A stretch of 64,000 bases of DNA from an uncultured Flavobacteriaceae bacterium (GCA_947489085.1 CANLCJ010000016.1:31326-95325), one strand, 5' to 3'; shown: positions 44,173 through 54,420, numbered from the stretch's first letter. Program-made: numbers and translations. Notes: a model not told the origin generated them from the letters alone.

Positions 44173-44643
44173 GGTTTTTAGCATATCGTAAATGATTTTT
44201 AAATGATGTCTGGTATGTATTTTTAGAAACAGCAACGTACGTTTTTTTGATAGGCAACCAAAAATAAAATGGTTAAAATGGCAATTCTTAGGCAAATGCT
44301 TAGCTTTTTCAAGAGCATTTCTAACCTCAATTAGTTGTTTCGTTAAATCTTCTTCTGTAATTGCTTCTGTTGGCAATACAACCTTTGGAGCTTTACCCTT
44401 GCCTCTTGGTATGTATTTTAAGGTGAACAGTGACATCCTCATAAAATTGAGTTTGTAGCGGTAAGCCTTTGGTTCAGATTGTTCTAAAGCATCTATTATT
44501 TTACATATAACCTTAAGAGCATGGTCGAGATGCCAACCCACAGAAACGGTCGATACGTTTTTATTTTGGTAAGACAAATTAGGAACAAGATCCATTATTT
44601 CATCTAGCATGTAATCCAGAGCATTATGTGATTGAGGTGTCAT
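44161..44643 (-). CDS. DUF1569 (DinB-like) protein
   Basis: 160 residues, all-helical, with His at positions typical of the DinB/DUF1569 bundle (VGWHLDHALK, CHFNHFIFG, THTRHHL-like ending IHTRHHLKIIYDML). Soluble, no signal peptide. Function unknown; family suggests a metal-binding four-helix bundle. Confidence 0.68.
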   Translation of the reverse strand: MTPQSHNALDYMLDEIMDLVPNLSYQNKNVSTVSVGWHLDHALKVICKIIDALEQSEPKAYRYKLNFMRMSLFTLKYIPRGKGKAPKVVLPTEAITEEDLTKQLIEVRNALEKAKHLPKNCHFNHFIFGCLSKKRTLLFLKIHTRHHLKIIYDMLKTKKP

Positions 44644-44739
44644 TTTCTTAAAATTTCAAAAAAGATATATACAAATTGCACGATTTTAGGTAAATTACAT
44701 AAATATATTGCAATAGTGTTTAATTTTAAAACGCAAATT

Positions 44740-45009
44740 ATGTTACCATTTAGATCAGAAATTAGAAACGCTCCTCAAAAAGCAACTATAAAAATTTTTT
44801 TAAGCGATGCATCTTTAGTCCAGCATGTTAAAACCGAACTGCAACGATTTAATGAGGTTGAAATGATAGAACTAAGAGAAAGTGTTGGGAGAAATAGAGT
44901 AAAAGAAAACATCACTATCTTTTTTAAGGACGATGTGGACATTAATAGAATGAAAACTTTGATTGATAATAGTTTAGCTAATTATTTCGAAAACGGCCTT
45001 GTGAAATAA
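44740..45009 (+). CDS. Small conserved-looking hypothetical protein
   Basis: 89 residues from the ATG at 44740 (MLPFRSEIRNAPQKATIKIF). An in-frame codon at 44632 would extend it through intergenic sequence and is unlikely. Alternating beta and alpha pattern with an even charge balance; a small alpha/beta fold is likely. Family not recognised. Confidence 0.5.
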   Translation: MLPFRSEIRNAPQKATIKIFLSDASLVQHVKTELQRFNEVEMIELRESVGRNRVKENITIFFKDDVDINRMKTLIDNSLANYFENGLVK

Positions 45010-45114
45010 GAATCTACAGCGTAAAATCCTTAATTATTTACTATATTGCCCCTCATTTTGTAGTTAAAAACATATTCATGTTTTCGGCAACCAAATCAAA
45101 TAATAGTAAATATC

Positions 45115-45936
45115 ATGAACACAAAAATCCCGCTAGTTTATTCATTTCTTTTAGTAACAAGTTTAATGTTAGCGCAAACACCAAAAGAAGGCGTAAACTA
45201 TAAGAACATAATTAATATTTCTGGTAAGCAAAGAATGCTAACACAGAAAATGACTAAAGCTTTTCTTCTACAAGTTAAAGATATAAAAGGCAGTAAGGTA
45301 GAGAATGAGCTAAATTTTAGTAAAATTATTTTCGAAAAACAACTGTCTATATTAAAGAAAGACCCAACCAGCGCTGTAACCAAACCTAATTTAGACAAGG
45401 TAGATGCGCTTTGGGCAGATTTTAAGAGTAGTATAACAAAAGGTATTTCTAATGAGAATGCCTTAAATCTTGTAAAAATGAATACTGCCTTATTAAAAGC
45501 TTGTAACAGTGTGGTTACAGTTATCGAGGCAGAAGCACAAAAAAGTGCTAATGCAGATGCTAATTTGAAAGCTTTAGCAAGCATTATTAATATTTCTGGT
45601 AAGCAACGCATGTTATCTCAACGTATGTGTTTATACTTTATGGCGTCAAAGAATTATCCAGAGCAGCAAGCCGAGTTTAAAGGCGTGCTAAAGAAGGTTT
45701 TCGAACAATTTAGTGGAGCAATACAAACACTTTCGGCAAGTACTTTAAATAATACGGCTATTAAAAGTGAATTGAGTGCTATTGTAAATATTTGGAGCAA
45801 TTATAAGGCAGACAAAGCTCAAATTTTAGACGTTAGAGAAGACATAGAAAAAATGTATGCACTAACTAATGATTTAACGAAGCGCTTTGATAAGATAACA
45901 ACACTTTATGAGCTAAGTGGTACCGAAAATCAGTAA
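45115..45936 (+). CDS. Secreted protein with two PilJ-type (methyl-accepting N-terminal) domains
   Basis: 273 residues with signal peptide (SFLLVTSLMLAQ). Two copies of the NISGKQRMLxQ(K/R)M motif (residues about 28-43 and 157-172) that defines the PilJ/NarX-like four-helix sensor module. Unlike chemoreceptors there is no transmembrane or signalling domain, so it is a free periplasmic protein. Role unknown; ligand binding is likely. A paralogue follows 400 bp later. Confidence 0.78.
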   Translation: MNTKIPLVYSFLLVTSLMLAQTPKEGVNYKNIINISGKQRMLTQKMTKAFLLQVKDIKGSKVENELNFSKIIFEKQLSILKKDPTSAVTKPNLDKVDALWADFKSSITKGISNENALNLVKMNTALLKACNSVVTVIEAEAQKSANADANLKALASIINISGKQRMLSQRMCLYFMASKNYPEQQAEFKGVLKKVFEQFSGAIQTLSASTLNNTAIKSELSAIVNIWSNYKADKAQILDVREDIEKMYALTNDLTKRFDKITTLYELSGTENQ

Positions 45937-45983
45937 TACTTAGTAAGCATTTATTCTTTTGATAAGTGCTGCTAGAAAATAGA

Positions 45984-46028
45984 AAACCGTTAAGGAAACA
46001 TTATTAAGTTTTCCATAACGGTTTTTTT
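45984..46028 (+). terminator. Terminator after the first PilJ-type gene
   Basis: AAACCGTTA / TAACGGTTT stem continued by GGAAA / TTTCC, and a T7 tail. Confidence 0.82.
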
Positions 46029-46054
46029 GGTTCATAGTGTTGTTACTACTTATT

Positions 46055-46098
46055 TTTTAACACCAAATTAAGTACTAATACTTAATTTGGTGTTAAAA
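46055..46098. repeat. Perfect 20-bp hairpin palindrome
   Basis: Arms of 20 bp (TTTTAACACCAAATTAAGTA and its exact complement) around a CTAA loop. AT-rich, 30 bp behind another terminator. It could act on either strand or bind a regulator. The remainder of the 45937-46335 gap holds the terminator before it and the promoter at 46274. Confidence 0.85.
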
Positions 46099-46273
46099 TC
46101 ACCTATTTTTCCATTTTTGCAGTTTCTCCAAAATAAAGATTTATTTTTATCATTTTAACGATTCTAAGCGCTTAAATTGTATGTTATATAATTAATGTAG
46201 AGGTATTTAAGTAGTTAAAGCTGTTTTTTTGATGTTTAAGCGCTGTTTTTAAGATTTGCATTTCATCGATATT

Positions 46274-46303
46274 TTGATACGTTTCATGGAATACTTACTT
46301 TTG
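46274..46303 (+). promoter_or_regulatory. Promoter of the second PilJ-type gene
   Basis: TTG 46274-46276, 19-base spacer, TACTTTTG 46296-46303: exact TTG-N19-TAnnTTTG. The gene starts 32 bp downstream. Confidence 0.82.
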
Positions 46304-46335
46304 TCTTAACAGCCTAATCTATAAAAAGACAACAC

Positions 46336-47166
46336 ATGAAAAAAACAGTCACAATCTACAGTATTATCGTACTAATGTTATTTGTAAACACAAGTTATGC
46401 ACAAACTCAAAAATATGGAGACATAGATTATAATAAAGCCATTAACATTTCAGGAAAACAACGCATGTTATCCCAAAAAATGTCTAAGGCATATTTGTTA
46501 ATGTCTCAAGGTATAGAAAATGATAAAATTAAGAAAGAGCTTAATTCGAGTAAATTTATTTTTGAAAAGCAATTACAAATTCTAAAAGCTAATGCCAGCA
46601 GCTCCTCAACAAAATTATATATAAAACAAGTTTACAAAATTTGGGACGACTTTAAGAAAATTATAAGTCAAGATGCCAGTAATGCTAATGCATTACGTAT
46701 CATGGATATTAATACGGATTTATTAAAAAACTGCCATCAAGTTGTATTGAGCATTGAGAGAAGCTCAAACTATAACAATAAGTTTTTTGAGAATAACGAT
46801 CAGGAACTTATAAATACCATCAACGTATCAGGAAAACAACGTATGCTATCCCAACGCATGTGTTTGTACTTTGCAGCCATAAAAGCCTATCCTAAAAATA
46901 AGGCAGAGTACAGAGATACTTTAAGAGCCGTTTTCGAAGAGTTCTCTTTAGTAATTGGCGATTTGTTAATCAGCACGTTTAATACTACAGAAATTGAAGA
47001 AGAAATAGGTGTTATTATGGCTTTATGGGAGAAGTTTCAGTCTAATAAAGGCAAGTTTTTAGATGGAGATTTTGAACTTATAGAAGTGTATAATACTACA
47101 AATGATATGACTCGAAGTTTTAATAAGATTACAGGAGCTTATGAGTTAGTTAGTAAGAAGAAATAA
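46336..47166 (+). CDS. Second secreted PilJ-type protein (paralogue)
   Basis: 276 residues, signal peptide ending TSYAQ. Same two-motif layout as the 45115 gene (NISGKQRMLSQKM near residue 36 and NVSGKQRMLSQRM near 170), with moderate identity elsewhere. Has its own promoter and terminator, so the pair is regulated separately. No membrane domain. Confidence 0.78.
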   Translation: MKKTVTIYSIIVLMLFVNTSYAQTQKYGDIDYNKAINISGKQRMLSQKMSKAYLLMSQGIENDKIKKELNSSKFIFEKQLQILKANASSSSTKLYIKQVYKIWDDFKKIISQDASNANALRIMDINTDLLKNCHQVVLSIERSSNYNNKFFENNDQELINTINVSGKQRMLSQRMCLYFAAIKAYPKNKAEYRDTLRAVFEEFSLVIGDLLISTFNTTEIEEEIGVIMALWEKFQSNKGKFLDGDFELIEVYNTTNDMTRSFNKITGAYELVSKKK

Positions 47167-47215
47167 TTAAAGTATAGTAGTTAACCAACTGCCTTTTACC
47201 CTCAATAATTCAGAT

Positions 47216-47254
47216 AAAAAAAGTCCCAAAGTACTAAGACTTTGGGACTTTTTT
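47216..47254. terminator. Bidirectional terminator
   Basis: AAGTCCCAAAGT / ACTTTGGGACTT perfect 12-bp stem with a six-base loop, flanked by A-run and T-run, so it serves both the PilJ-type gene and the convergent ahcY. Confidence 0.9.
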
Positions 47255-47294
47255 GTAAATGTATTTTAAAGCGTAATGCTTAATTTAATAGATA

Positions 47295-48611
47295 TTAATA
47301 TCTGTAATGCTCAGGTTTGTATGGTCCATCTACAGTAACACCAATATATTGAGCTTGGTCTTCTTCTAAAACAGTTAATTCAACACCAATTTTTTCAAGG
47401 TGTAATTTAGCCACTTTTTCATCTAAATGCTTAGGCAACATATACACTTCGTTTTCGTAAGCATCAGCATTGTTCCAAAGCTCTATCTGTGCTAAAGTTT
47501 GGTTTGTAAACGAATTACTCATAACAAAACTAGGGTGTCCTGTAGCACAACCTAAATTAACTAATCTACCTTCAGCAAGAATGATAATATCTTTACCATC
47601 CACAGTGTATTTATCAACTTGAGGTTTAATCGTATTTTTAGTATTGCCGTAGTTGTCGTTTAACCAAGCCATTTGTATTTCGTTATCGAAATGTCCAATG
47701 TTACATACAATGGTTTTGTCCTTCATGGCTTTAAAATGTTCAGCACGAACAATGTCTTTATTTCCTGTTGTTGTAATTACAATATCAGAATTAGCAACTA
47801 CGGTTTCTAGTTTTTTAACCTCGAACCCATCCATAGCAGCTTGTAAAGCACATATAGGATCTATTTCTGTTACTGTAACTATACTTCCAGCACCTTGAAA
47901 AGAAGCAGCAGTACCTTTACCAACGTCGCCATAACCACAAACAGTTACACGTTTTCCAGCTAACATAATATCTGTTGCGCGACGCACAGCATCAACCGCA
48001 CTTTCTTTACAGCCGTATTTATTATCAAATTTAGATTTAGTAACAGAGTCGTTAACATTAATGGCAGGCATGGTTAAAGTACCATTCTTAACACGCTCGT
48101 AAAGTCTATGTACACCAGTAGTAGTTTCTTCAGACAAACCATTGATACCAGCAGCCAATTCTGGGTAACGGTCTAATACCATATTTGTTAAATCGCCACC
48201 ATCATCAAGAATCATGTTTAAAGGCTTGCGATCTTCACCGAAAAATAAAGTTTGCTCAATACACCAGTCAAATTCTTCTTCAGTCATATCTTTCCAAGCA
48301 TAAACGGATGTGCCAACAGCAGCAATGGCCGCAGCAGCCTGATCTTGCGTAGAGAAAATGTTACAAGAACTCCAAGTTACTTCAGCACCTAAAGCTTGTA
48401 GTGTTTCTATTAAAACAGCAGTTTGAATCGTCATGTGTAAACAACCCGCAATACGAGCACCCTTTAAAGGTTGAGCATCTTTGTATTCTTCACGTAAGCT
48501 CATTAATCCAGGCATTTCTGCTTCTGCCAATTCAATCTCTTTTCGCCCCCAATCTGCTAATGAAATGTCTTTAACTTTACTTGCAACATAAGGAATTGTT
48601 TTTGTACTCAT
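47295..48611 (-). CDS. ahcY: Adenosylhomocysteinase
   Basis: 438 residues. NAD-dependent hydrolysis of S-adenosylhomocysteine to adenosine and homocysteine in the activated methyl cycle. Family marks: [17 protein letters not shown], the NAD loop [20 protein letters not shown], and the C-terminal KPEHYRY. A -7-like element (TATCTTTG on the minus strand, 48711-48718) lies about 100 bp upstream without a -33 at the right distance. Confidence 0.97.
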   Translation of the reverse strand: MSTKTIPYVASKVKDISLADWGRKEIELAEAEMPGLMSLREEYKDAQPLKGARIAGCLHMTIQTAVLIETLQALGAEVTWSSCNIFSTQDQAAAAIAAVGTSVYAWKDMTEEEFDWCIEQTLFFGEDRKPLNMILDDGGDLTNMVLDRYPELAAGINGLSEETTTGVHRLYERVKNGTLTMPAINVNDSVTKSKFDNKYGCKESAVDAVRRATDIMLAGKRVTVCGYGDVGKGTAASFQGAGSIVTVTEIDPICALQAAMDGFEVKKLETVVANSDIVITTTGNKDIVRAEHFKAMKDKTIVCNIGHFDNEIQMAWLNDNYGNTKNTIKPQVDKYTVDGKDIIILAEGRLVNLGCATGHPSFVMSNSFTNQTLAQIELWNNADAYENEVYMLPKHLDEKVAKLHLEKIGVELTVLEEDQAQYIGVTVDGPYKPEHYRY

Positions 48612-48741
48612 ATCAATATTCTTTTTGTTTTTAAATACTTTAGCTCTTTATGTTTGGTGTTTAAAAATACTTAAATTCGCCTCTGGAAACACCACCACAT
48701 TTAGAAAGTGCAAAGATAACCATTAAGTTTCAAATTATTAA

Positions 48742-49368
48742 ATGCCGTTATATAAAACCATAAACCCCAATTCACAAACTGTTGTTAAAATATGGAAAAT
48801 AACAGAGACCTATACCGCACTAATGGATGGTGTAAGTTTGGAGACTACTTCTCTTAATCGAGTTTTAGGCATGAAAAGCGAATTACACCAACGCGGTTTT
48901 TTAGCAGTAAGATGGCTCTTAGCTACATTTGGTTATAGCGATAAAGATGTGTTTTACGATACCTTTGGAAAGCCACACTTGGCCGATGGTAAATATATTT
49001 CTATAACGCATTCTTTTAACTTTGCAGCTGTAGTTGTTAGCGAAAATACTGTAGGTTTAGACCTAGAAAAACAAAGGGAAAAAATAAAGGTAATAGCGCA
49101 CAAATTTATAGATTATGAATTTAACTATTTGGAGAATAATGCAAACGACTACATAAGAAAACTTACGGTTGTATGGTGCATTAAAGAGTCTTTGTATAAA
49201 CTTTTTGGCACACCAGGCCTAAGTTTTAAAGCAAATTGCTTAGCAATTCCTTTTAATTTGGAAGATGAAGCAACTGTAGCTTGGATAGATTACAATACTA
49301 AAAAATACAGGTATAAAATATCATTTCTAGAATTTGAAGGCTTTACCTGTGCTTACGCCCTAACTTAA
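48742..49368 (+). CDS. 4'-phosphopantetheinyl transferase superfamily protein
   Basis: 208 residues, Sfp-like. The magnesium and CoA-binding motifs are GLDLEKQREK and WCIKESLYKL. Transfers phosphopantetheine from CoA to carrier proteins. Its stop overlaps the next gene's start by one base (TTAATG), so the two are coupled. Confidence 0.88.
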   Translation: MPLYKTINPNSQTVVKIWKITETYTALMDGVSLETTSLNRVLGMKSELHQRGFLAVRWLLATFGYSDKDVFYDTFGKPHLADGKYISITHSFNFAAVVVSENTVGLDLEKQREKIKVIAHKFIDYEFNYLENNANDYIRKLTVVWCIKESLYKLFGTPGLSFKANCLAIPFNLEDEATVAWIDYNTKKYRYKISFLEFEGFTCAYALT

Positions 49369-50090
49369 TGCGTATTTATAACGACATACTTGAGGCGAGA
49401 ACTAGAGGCGAAAAATTACTGGCAGTTTTAATAGACCCAGATAAATTCGATCTCACAACTGCTGAAGCTTTTATAACTAAAGTAAATGCCTCAATAGCTA
49501 ATTATATATTTGTTGGAGGCAGTATTGTAGGTGTTAATGCAACCGAGCAGTTGGTAGAGCAAATAAAAACACTTACCAATTTACCTATAATTCTATTTCC
49601 GGGAGATGTTACTCAAATTACAAATAGCGCAAACGCCATTTTATTTTTGTCGCTATTATCGGGTAGAAATGCCGAATATTTAATCGGGCAACACGTGGCA
49701 GCAGCCCCTAAGCTTAAAACAACCAATTTAGAAATTATACCAACAGGTTATGTGCTTGTAGAGAGCGGAGCAGCCACTGCGGTACAAAAGGTAACAAAAA
49801 CAAAACCCTTACCCAGAAACAATGCGGAAGCTATTGTAAATACAGCTTTAGCAGGAGCATTACTAGGCTTAAAAATAATATATCTAGAAGCAGGTAGTGG
49901 CGCTAAAGTTGCAATATCCAAAGACATTATAAGTGCAGTAAAAGCAGCACTAGAAATTCCATTAATAGTTGGTGGAGGCATTTGCACTAAAGCAGCTTTA
50001 GAGAACGCGTATGCGGGAGGGGCAGACCTCGTAGTTATAGGAACAGCTTTTGAAAAAGACGAATCTTTTTTTGATGTATTAAAACCATAG
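49368..50090 (+). CDS. Geranylgeranylglyceryl/heptaprenylglyceryl phosphate synthase homologue
   Basis: 240 residues, PcrB/GGGPS-like TIM barrel. LLAVLIDPDKFD opens the barrel, then VGGSIVG, ILFPGDVTQI, YLEAGSGA and IVGGGICTKAAL (phosphate-binding loops). Family members join glycerol-1-phosphate to a polyprenyl diphosphate. They are known in Bacteroidota as well as Archaea. The lipid made here is not known to me. Coupled to the phosphopantetheinyl transferase. Confidence 0.88.
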   Translation: MRIYNDILEARTRGEKLLAVLIDPDKFDLTTAEAFITKVNASIANYIFVGGSIVGVNATEQLVEQIKTLTNLPIILFPGDVTQITNSANAILFLSLLSGRNAEYLIGQHVAAAPKLKTTNLEIIPTGYVLVESGAATAVQKVTKTKPLPRNNAEAIVNTALAGALLGLKIIYLEAGSGAKVAISKDIISAVKAALEIPLIVGGGICTKAALENAYAGGADLVVIGTAFEKDESFFDVLKP

Positions 50091-50267
50091 TTCTATAAAC
50101 ATGTAGTTATTAGGAGTTTCTCTACATTTCGACGAAAAAAAGACTAGTATGACTATAATTATTGTGTTCAAGTATCTTGTTTGTTTCTTTTGTGCAACGT
50201 TTTAAATAAGCAATATTAATTGAGATACTTTAGCAGTACTCTTAAATTCAAATTATAGATTATACAA

Positions 50268-51815
50268 ATGTTTACCGAAAAAGACATCAATCAAATACAC
50301 GATAAAGGCATAACTTTAGATCAAGTGAATGCACAAATAAGCCGTTTAAAAAACGGTATGACACATTCACACTTGTTATTTGCAGCAACAATAGGCAAAG
50401 GGATACATGCTTATAATGCTGAAGAAACACAAAATCTTATCGCTTTATACGAGACCAGTAAAGAAGATTTAGATATTTTAAAATTTGTGCCAGCATCTGG
50501 TGCAGCAACCAGAATGTTTAAATTTTTATTTAAATTTTTAAAAGGTTATACATTATCTAAAGGTAATATTAAAGCTTACGCCCAAGCAGAAGGCGATGAC
50601 TTAATATTAGCATTTACATCGCAATTAAAAGCATTTCCATTTTATACGGAAGTTTACAGCAAATTAAAAGATGCAGTAGTGGGTTACGAGACCTTATCTG
50701 AAGATGAGCAGTATTACGAATTTGTTAAGATGATGTTGGCTGAAGAAGGATTTAATTATAGTTTTTTTCCAAAAGGTCTGTTACCGTTTCATAAATATGG
50801 GGCAGCATACATCACTGCGTTTCAAGAACATTTATACGAAGCTTCACTTTATGCAAGTTCTAAAAAGCAAGCAAATTTACATTTTACAGTTTCGGAGAAA
50901 CACCAACCTTACTTTTTAAAAGAGCTAGAAGGAATAAAACCTAAGCTGGAAAAAGAAACAGGAGTTTCGTTTAAAGTGTCCTTCTCTTACCAAAAAGAGG
51001 CTACCGAAACTCTAGCATTAACAAAAGAAGACCAGGTTTATAGAAAAGAAGATGGCAGCATTTTATTTAGACCAGGAGGTCATGGCGCATTAATTGAAAA
51101 TCTAAATGACTTAGATAGCGATATTATATTTATTAAAAACATAGATAATATTGTTGTAGCAGAAAAAAACAAGGAATGTTCTGAATATAAAAAACTGTTG
51201 GCAGGCGCTTTATTAAAAGCACAAAAACAGGTTTTTAAATATATGGCGCAGTTAGAGGCTAACACTCTAGATGATGCCGATGTTACAGCTATGGCTTATT
51301 TTCTAAGAAAACAACTTAGTGTCCATATCGATGAAAATTTTGGAGCCTTTACTTTCGAAGCTAAAGTAAACTATTTGAAAGATAAACTTAACCGCCCAAT
51401 ACGTGCCTGTGGTATGGTAAAGAATGAAGGCGAACCAGGAGGTGGCCCGTTTTGGGTAAAAGATGAAAATGGGGACATATCTTTACAGATTGTAGAATTT
51501 GCTCAGATAGATTTTAGTAATAAACGCCAGCAATCTATTGTATACAAAGCAACGCACTTTAATCCAACCGATTTGGTGTGCGGTGTTAAAAATTATAAAG
51601 GCGAAAAGTTCGACCTTATGAAATACGTAGATCCAGAGGCAGCATTTATTACCACAAAAACTCAAAACGGTACAGACATTCAAGCTTTAGAACTGCCTGG
51701 ATTATGGAATGGTAGTATGGCGCATTGGAATTCTATTTTTGTAGAAGTACCTGTGGAAACCTTTAACCCCGTAAAAACCGTAAACGATTTGTTAAAACCA
51801 GTGCATCAGGCTTAA
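50268..51815 (+). CDS. DUF4301 family protein
   Basis: 515 residues. The KFVPASGAATRMFKFLFKFL motif resembles a nucleotidyltransferase-like glycine-rich loop, and FRPGGHGALIENLNDLDSDI and GMVKNEGEPGGGPFWVKDEN are further conserved blocks of DUF4301 as I recall them. Cytosolic. It is likely a sugar-nucleotidyltransferase relative; substrate unknown. Monocistronic. Confidence 0.8.
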   Translation: MFTEKDINQIHDKGITLDQVNAQISRLKNGMTHSHLLFAATIGKGIHAYNAEETQNLIALYETSKEDLDILKFVPASGAATRMFKFLFKFLKGYTLSKGNIKAYAQAEGDDLILAFTSQLKAFPFYTEVYSKLKDAVVGYETLSEDEQYYEFVKMMLAEEGFNYSFFPKGLLPFHKYGAAYITAFQEHLYEASLYASSKKQANLHFTVSEKHQPYFLKELEGIKPKLEKETGVSFKVSFSYQKEATETLALTKEDQVYRKEDGSILFRPGGHGALIENLNDLDSDIIFIKNIDNIVVAEKNKECSEYKKLLAGALLKAQKQVFKYMAQLEANTLDDADVTAMAYFLRKQLSVHIDENFGAFTFEAKVNYLKDKLNRPIRACGMVKNEGEPGGGPFWVKDENGDISLQIVEFAQIDFSNKRQQSIVYKATHFNPTDLVCGVKNYKGEKFDLMKYVDPEAAFITTKTQNGTDIQALELPGLWNGSMAHWNSIFVEVPVETFNPVKTVNDLLKPVHQA

Positions 51816-52078
51816 GAACTATTAAGAAACAACGTTACAAGACGTGGAATGGGTATTGCTTATTTCCAATAAAAGAAGAGTAATATCCGTTTCGTTTTTA
51901 CGCAAGAATAGTAGAAAAAGAAATCGCATATGTGCGAATTTTTTTGTTCGTAAAATGAATTGTGTTGTAAAATGGATAAAGAAAACTATGGAGATACTGA
52001 GTCTTATACATATTATATGCTTACTAACTCGAGCTTGGTAATAGTTGTAAATCAATAATATATCAAGATGTTCTGTTT

Positions 52079-52630
52079 TTACATAGGGACTCTTGTTAAT
52101 GTTACGTTTGTAGGAATACTAAATTCCTTAGTATTTTCAACAGAATCGAAAAAACTAATATTAGGATATGCATCCCCTAAACGCCAACTTGCCTGTTCAG
52201 AAGAAATAAGTTTAAAAAAGGCTTTGCCGTATTTACCTGTTTTATTATCTTTAAGATAGATTTTAATTAAATCTTCAGTTAGACGAGTATTAATACCAAG
52301 GTCTATAAAACTTACATTATCATCTTCGGGATTTAAAAAACAGGAAGTGTTTTCATCAAAACAATAACTCGCGATTAATTTATCACTGTAAGATTCAGTT
52401 TGTGGATCAAAAACTCTATTTTCAATATCAATTCTAACTTTAAAAATTACTATGTTGTTTTTCTTATAAGCCCAAATACCTTTAAACTTATTTAACTCTT
52501 CTTGTGATAAAGCAAAATGTTCACCTTTAAGACTAAAATCTTCTGATTCTATTACGTCTGTATCTATAGTTTGTGCAAAGCTTCCCACTTTAATTAATAG
52601 CATTAATGCTATGATATATATATTCTTCAT
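52079..52630 (-). CDS. DUF6705-like secreted protein D1
   Basis: 183 residues with signal peptide (LIKVGSFAQ). A beta-rich lipocalin-like pattern starts at LNKFKGIWAYKKNNIVIFKV, corresponding to the DKFVGTW motif of its five relatives; it is the most divergent of the six. It lies 6 bp behind cassette C3, so it is the candidate immunity partner of that cassette. Not a lipoprotein. Confidence 0.6.
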   Translation of the reverse strand: MKNIYIIALMLLIKVGSFAQTIDTDVIESEDFSLKGEHFALSQEELNKFKGIWAYKKNNIVIFKVRIDIENRVFDPQTESYSDKLIASYCFDENTSCFLNPEDDNVSFIDLGINTRLTEDLIKIYLKDNKTGKYGKAFFKLISSEQASWRLGDAYPNISFFDSVENTKEFSIPTNVTLTRVPM

Positions 52631-52636
52631 GTTATA

Positions 52637-53467
52637 TTATCTGCAATTACGTCTTCTTATTCTATTAGTATTAGTATTAGGATTTGGTTTTGTTAAAATT
52701 TTCCATTTACCATTATCTTTTTCTTTTGTAAGAGTTAAACCTGCATTCCTTATAAAATCAAGAAGTACAATTTCATTAGCTTTTATAAAAGATTCATTTA
52801 TTGAGAGTCCATCTCTAATAAACATTCTATGTATTCTATTTCGCCATTCCAAAAAAGGAGCTGAGTTAGCTTCTATTTCAGCGCTACTATTTAAACTATC
52901 ACTAAAGGCAACAAGCGTTCCAAAGTCCTCTATTAATAAAGAATAAGTTGTTCCAAGACCTGTGGTCACTGTAAAAACGAAATTTTCACCATTGGAAATC
53001 AAATTGTTGGCAGCTAATATGCCCAATACAGCCACGTCTGATATACTAAATATGGGATTTGCATTCTCTGAATGAGTATGGGCAAAACCACTAATTGGTC
53101 GACCATTATTATTTAGAGGGTCAAATATTATATCAAAAAGCTGAATCTCACTTAACGCCGAATTTATTGCATTTGGTTGCCCTGAAACAGGAAACCCATT
53201 ATCAGGGCCAATATTAACAGAGCCTGATTCAAAATTATTGTTTACTACACGCTTTAACCTGTTTAACTCATTAATAAAATTTGGGTTATTCCTAAATAGT
53301 CTGTTTGATCTATCACAAGGACTTTCTTCTTCTATAGGTAGACAGTTGTTATTAGGATCATGTTTTGTATCATCACAATCTTCTCCAAGTGTTTTAGTGA
53401 ACCATTGATTAGTTTGCCCAGGGTGTTCAATAGATTAGACAACTCTAGAGTGGTAACTATCGCCATC
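52637..53467 (-). pseudogene. Displaced C-terminal cassette C3 with canonical JAMM-like motif
   Basis: Read on the minus strand, the frame is open from about 53467 to the stop at 52637. It contains the linker end DCDDTKHDPNNNC, then FESGSVNIG, FAHTHSENANPIFSISDV and a helical tail ending RIRRRNCR. HTH (53072-53080) followed by eight residues, Ser, two residues and Asp matches the JAMM/MPN+ metallopeptidase pattern; the Glu of FESG could be the fourth residue. Just upstream, in another frame (about 53448-53486), NWYFDGDGDSYHS is a broken calcium-binding linker. No credible start or signal peptide. Confidence 0.62.
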
Positions 53468-53630
53468 GCCATCGAAGTACCAGTTATAAGCTATAGGGCA
53501 GCCAGTAGGACCATCGCCAATTTAAAGTTCAACTGTTACTAGCGCAACTATTCCTGTGACATACTATACCACAACAGGGTTTTTTTACTCATAACGGCAC
53601 TAGTAAATACCAGCGCCAGCACAGTATACT

Positions 53631-54206
53631 TTACTGCCTAATAAAACTAACCCCATTTTCAGGTAATATTTGCCCAACATAGCCCGTTGGACAACGTTTT
53701 CTATCCACATAAACTTCAGGATCGAAATCTACATCTAAAGTATTTTGATCTGGTGTAGTTAACGTTATAAAAATTTGTCCAAATTGCCCACAAAAGCTTT
53801 TTCTACCTCCATAAAGTAGAACATATGTATTATTTAAAAAATAATCGCCGTGTATTATTAGAGAGTCAGTATTGCCCGAAATATTAAAAGTGTTTTCTAT
53901 AATATTACCAGAACTATCTGTTATCTTGTAGCGTATAGACAATCCTTCTTTCTTAAAAAAGTCATGATCCTGAAAATCTTTTGTTATTCTAAATTCATAT
54001 AAGGTACCTGTATCGCTCGTGTAATTCCAATTACCTACGAATTTGTCTAGTGAATTATTAATGTCTTTTACTTCTTCTATATCATCCTCAAATACACTTT
54101 TTTTGCCAGCTACATATTCTGTAGAATAGGTTTCTAGGGAAATAGTTTGTGCATTACAGGTTAGGTGTAACATTAGTAAACCTAATGCAAATAATAGTTT
54201 TTTCAT
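53631..54206 (-). CDS. DUF6705-like secreted protein D2
   Basis: 191 residues from the ATG at 54204-54206 (MKKLLFALGLLMLHLTCNAQ). Contains SLDKFVGNWNYTSDTGTLYE and CGQFGQIFITL, the family core. Identical to D4 (56337) over the first ~130 residues, but the stretch after TTPDQN is replaced (TLDVDFDPEVYVDRKRCP here). It has no adjacent cassette, so it may be a spare partner. Confidence 0.68.
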   Translation of the reverse strand: MKKLLFALGLLMLHLTCNAQTISLETYSTEYVAGKKSVFEDDIEEVKDINNSLDKFVGNWNYTSDTGTLYEFRITKDFQDHDFFKKEGLSIRYKITDSSGNIIENTFNISGNTDSLIIHGDYFLNNTYVLLYGGRKSFCGQFGQIFITLTTPDQNTLDVDFDPEVYVDRKRCPTGYVGQILPENGVSFIRQ

Positions 54207-54383
54207 GTTTTCTTTATTTAGTTTTACGCATTTGCACATTGTATTTTTCTCTTCTTTTATTATTACCTTCTTTTAATCTATGCTCTATTTTATAAAATAT
54301 CCGAACAAGACAGAGGTTTTATCTTTAAAGCCCTTGATGCACTACTTAGAGATTATAAAACACAAAAGCGTATTATTTACTTT

Positions 54384-54420
54384 TAAAAAAAACACCTTTA
54401 CGTAAACGTAAAAGTGTTTC
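54384..54420 (-). terminator. Repeated hairpin terminator, copy 1
   Basis: AACACCTTTACG / CGTAAAAGTGTT (one mismatch) with a TAAA loop; the A-run on its left is a U-run for minus-strand transcripts. Ends the D3 transcript. The surrounding 54207-54566 gap is otherwise repeated non-coding sequence, including two copies of GTTACAAACTAGCACCAG at 54463 and 54533. Confidence 0.75.

Noticed and set aside
51816..52078. 65-77 codon frames between DUF4301 and D1
   Set aside because: Overlapping on both strands, no family resemblance and no start context. I see nothing else in this gap.
53687..53840. Diversity-generating retroelement acting on D2/D4
   Set aside because: No reverse transcriptase or template repeat nearby, and changes are not confined to A positions. 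A recombined patch explains it better.
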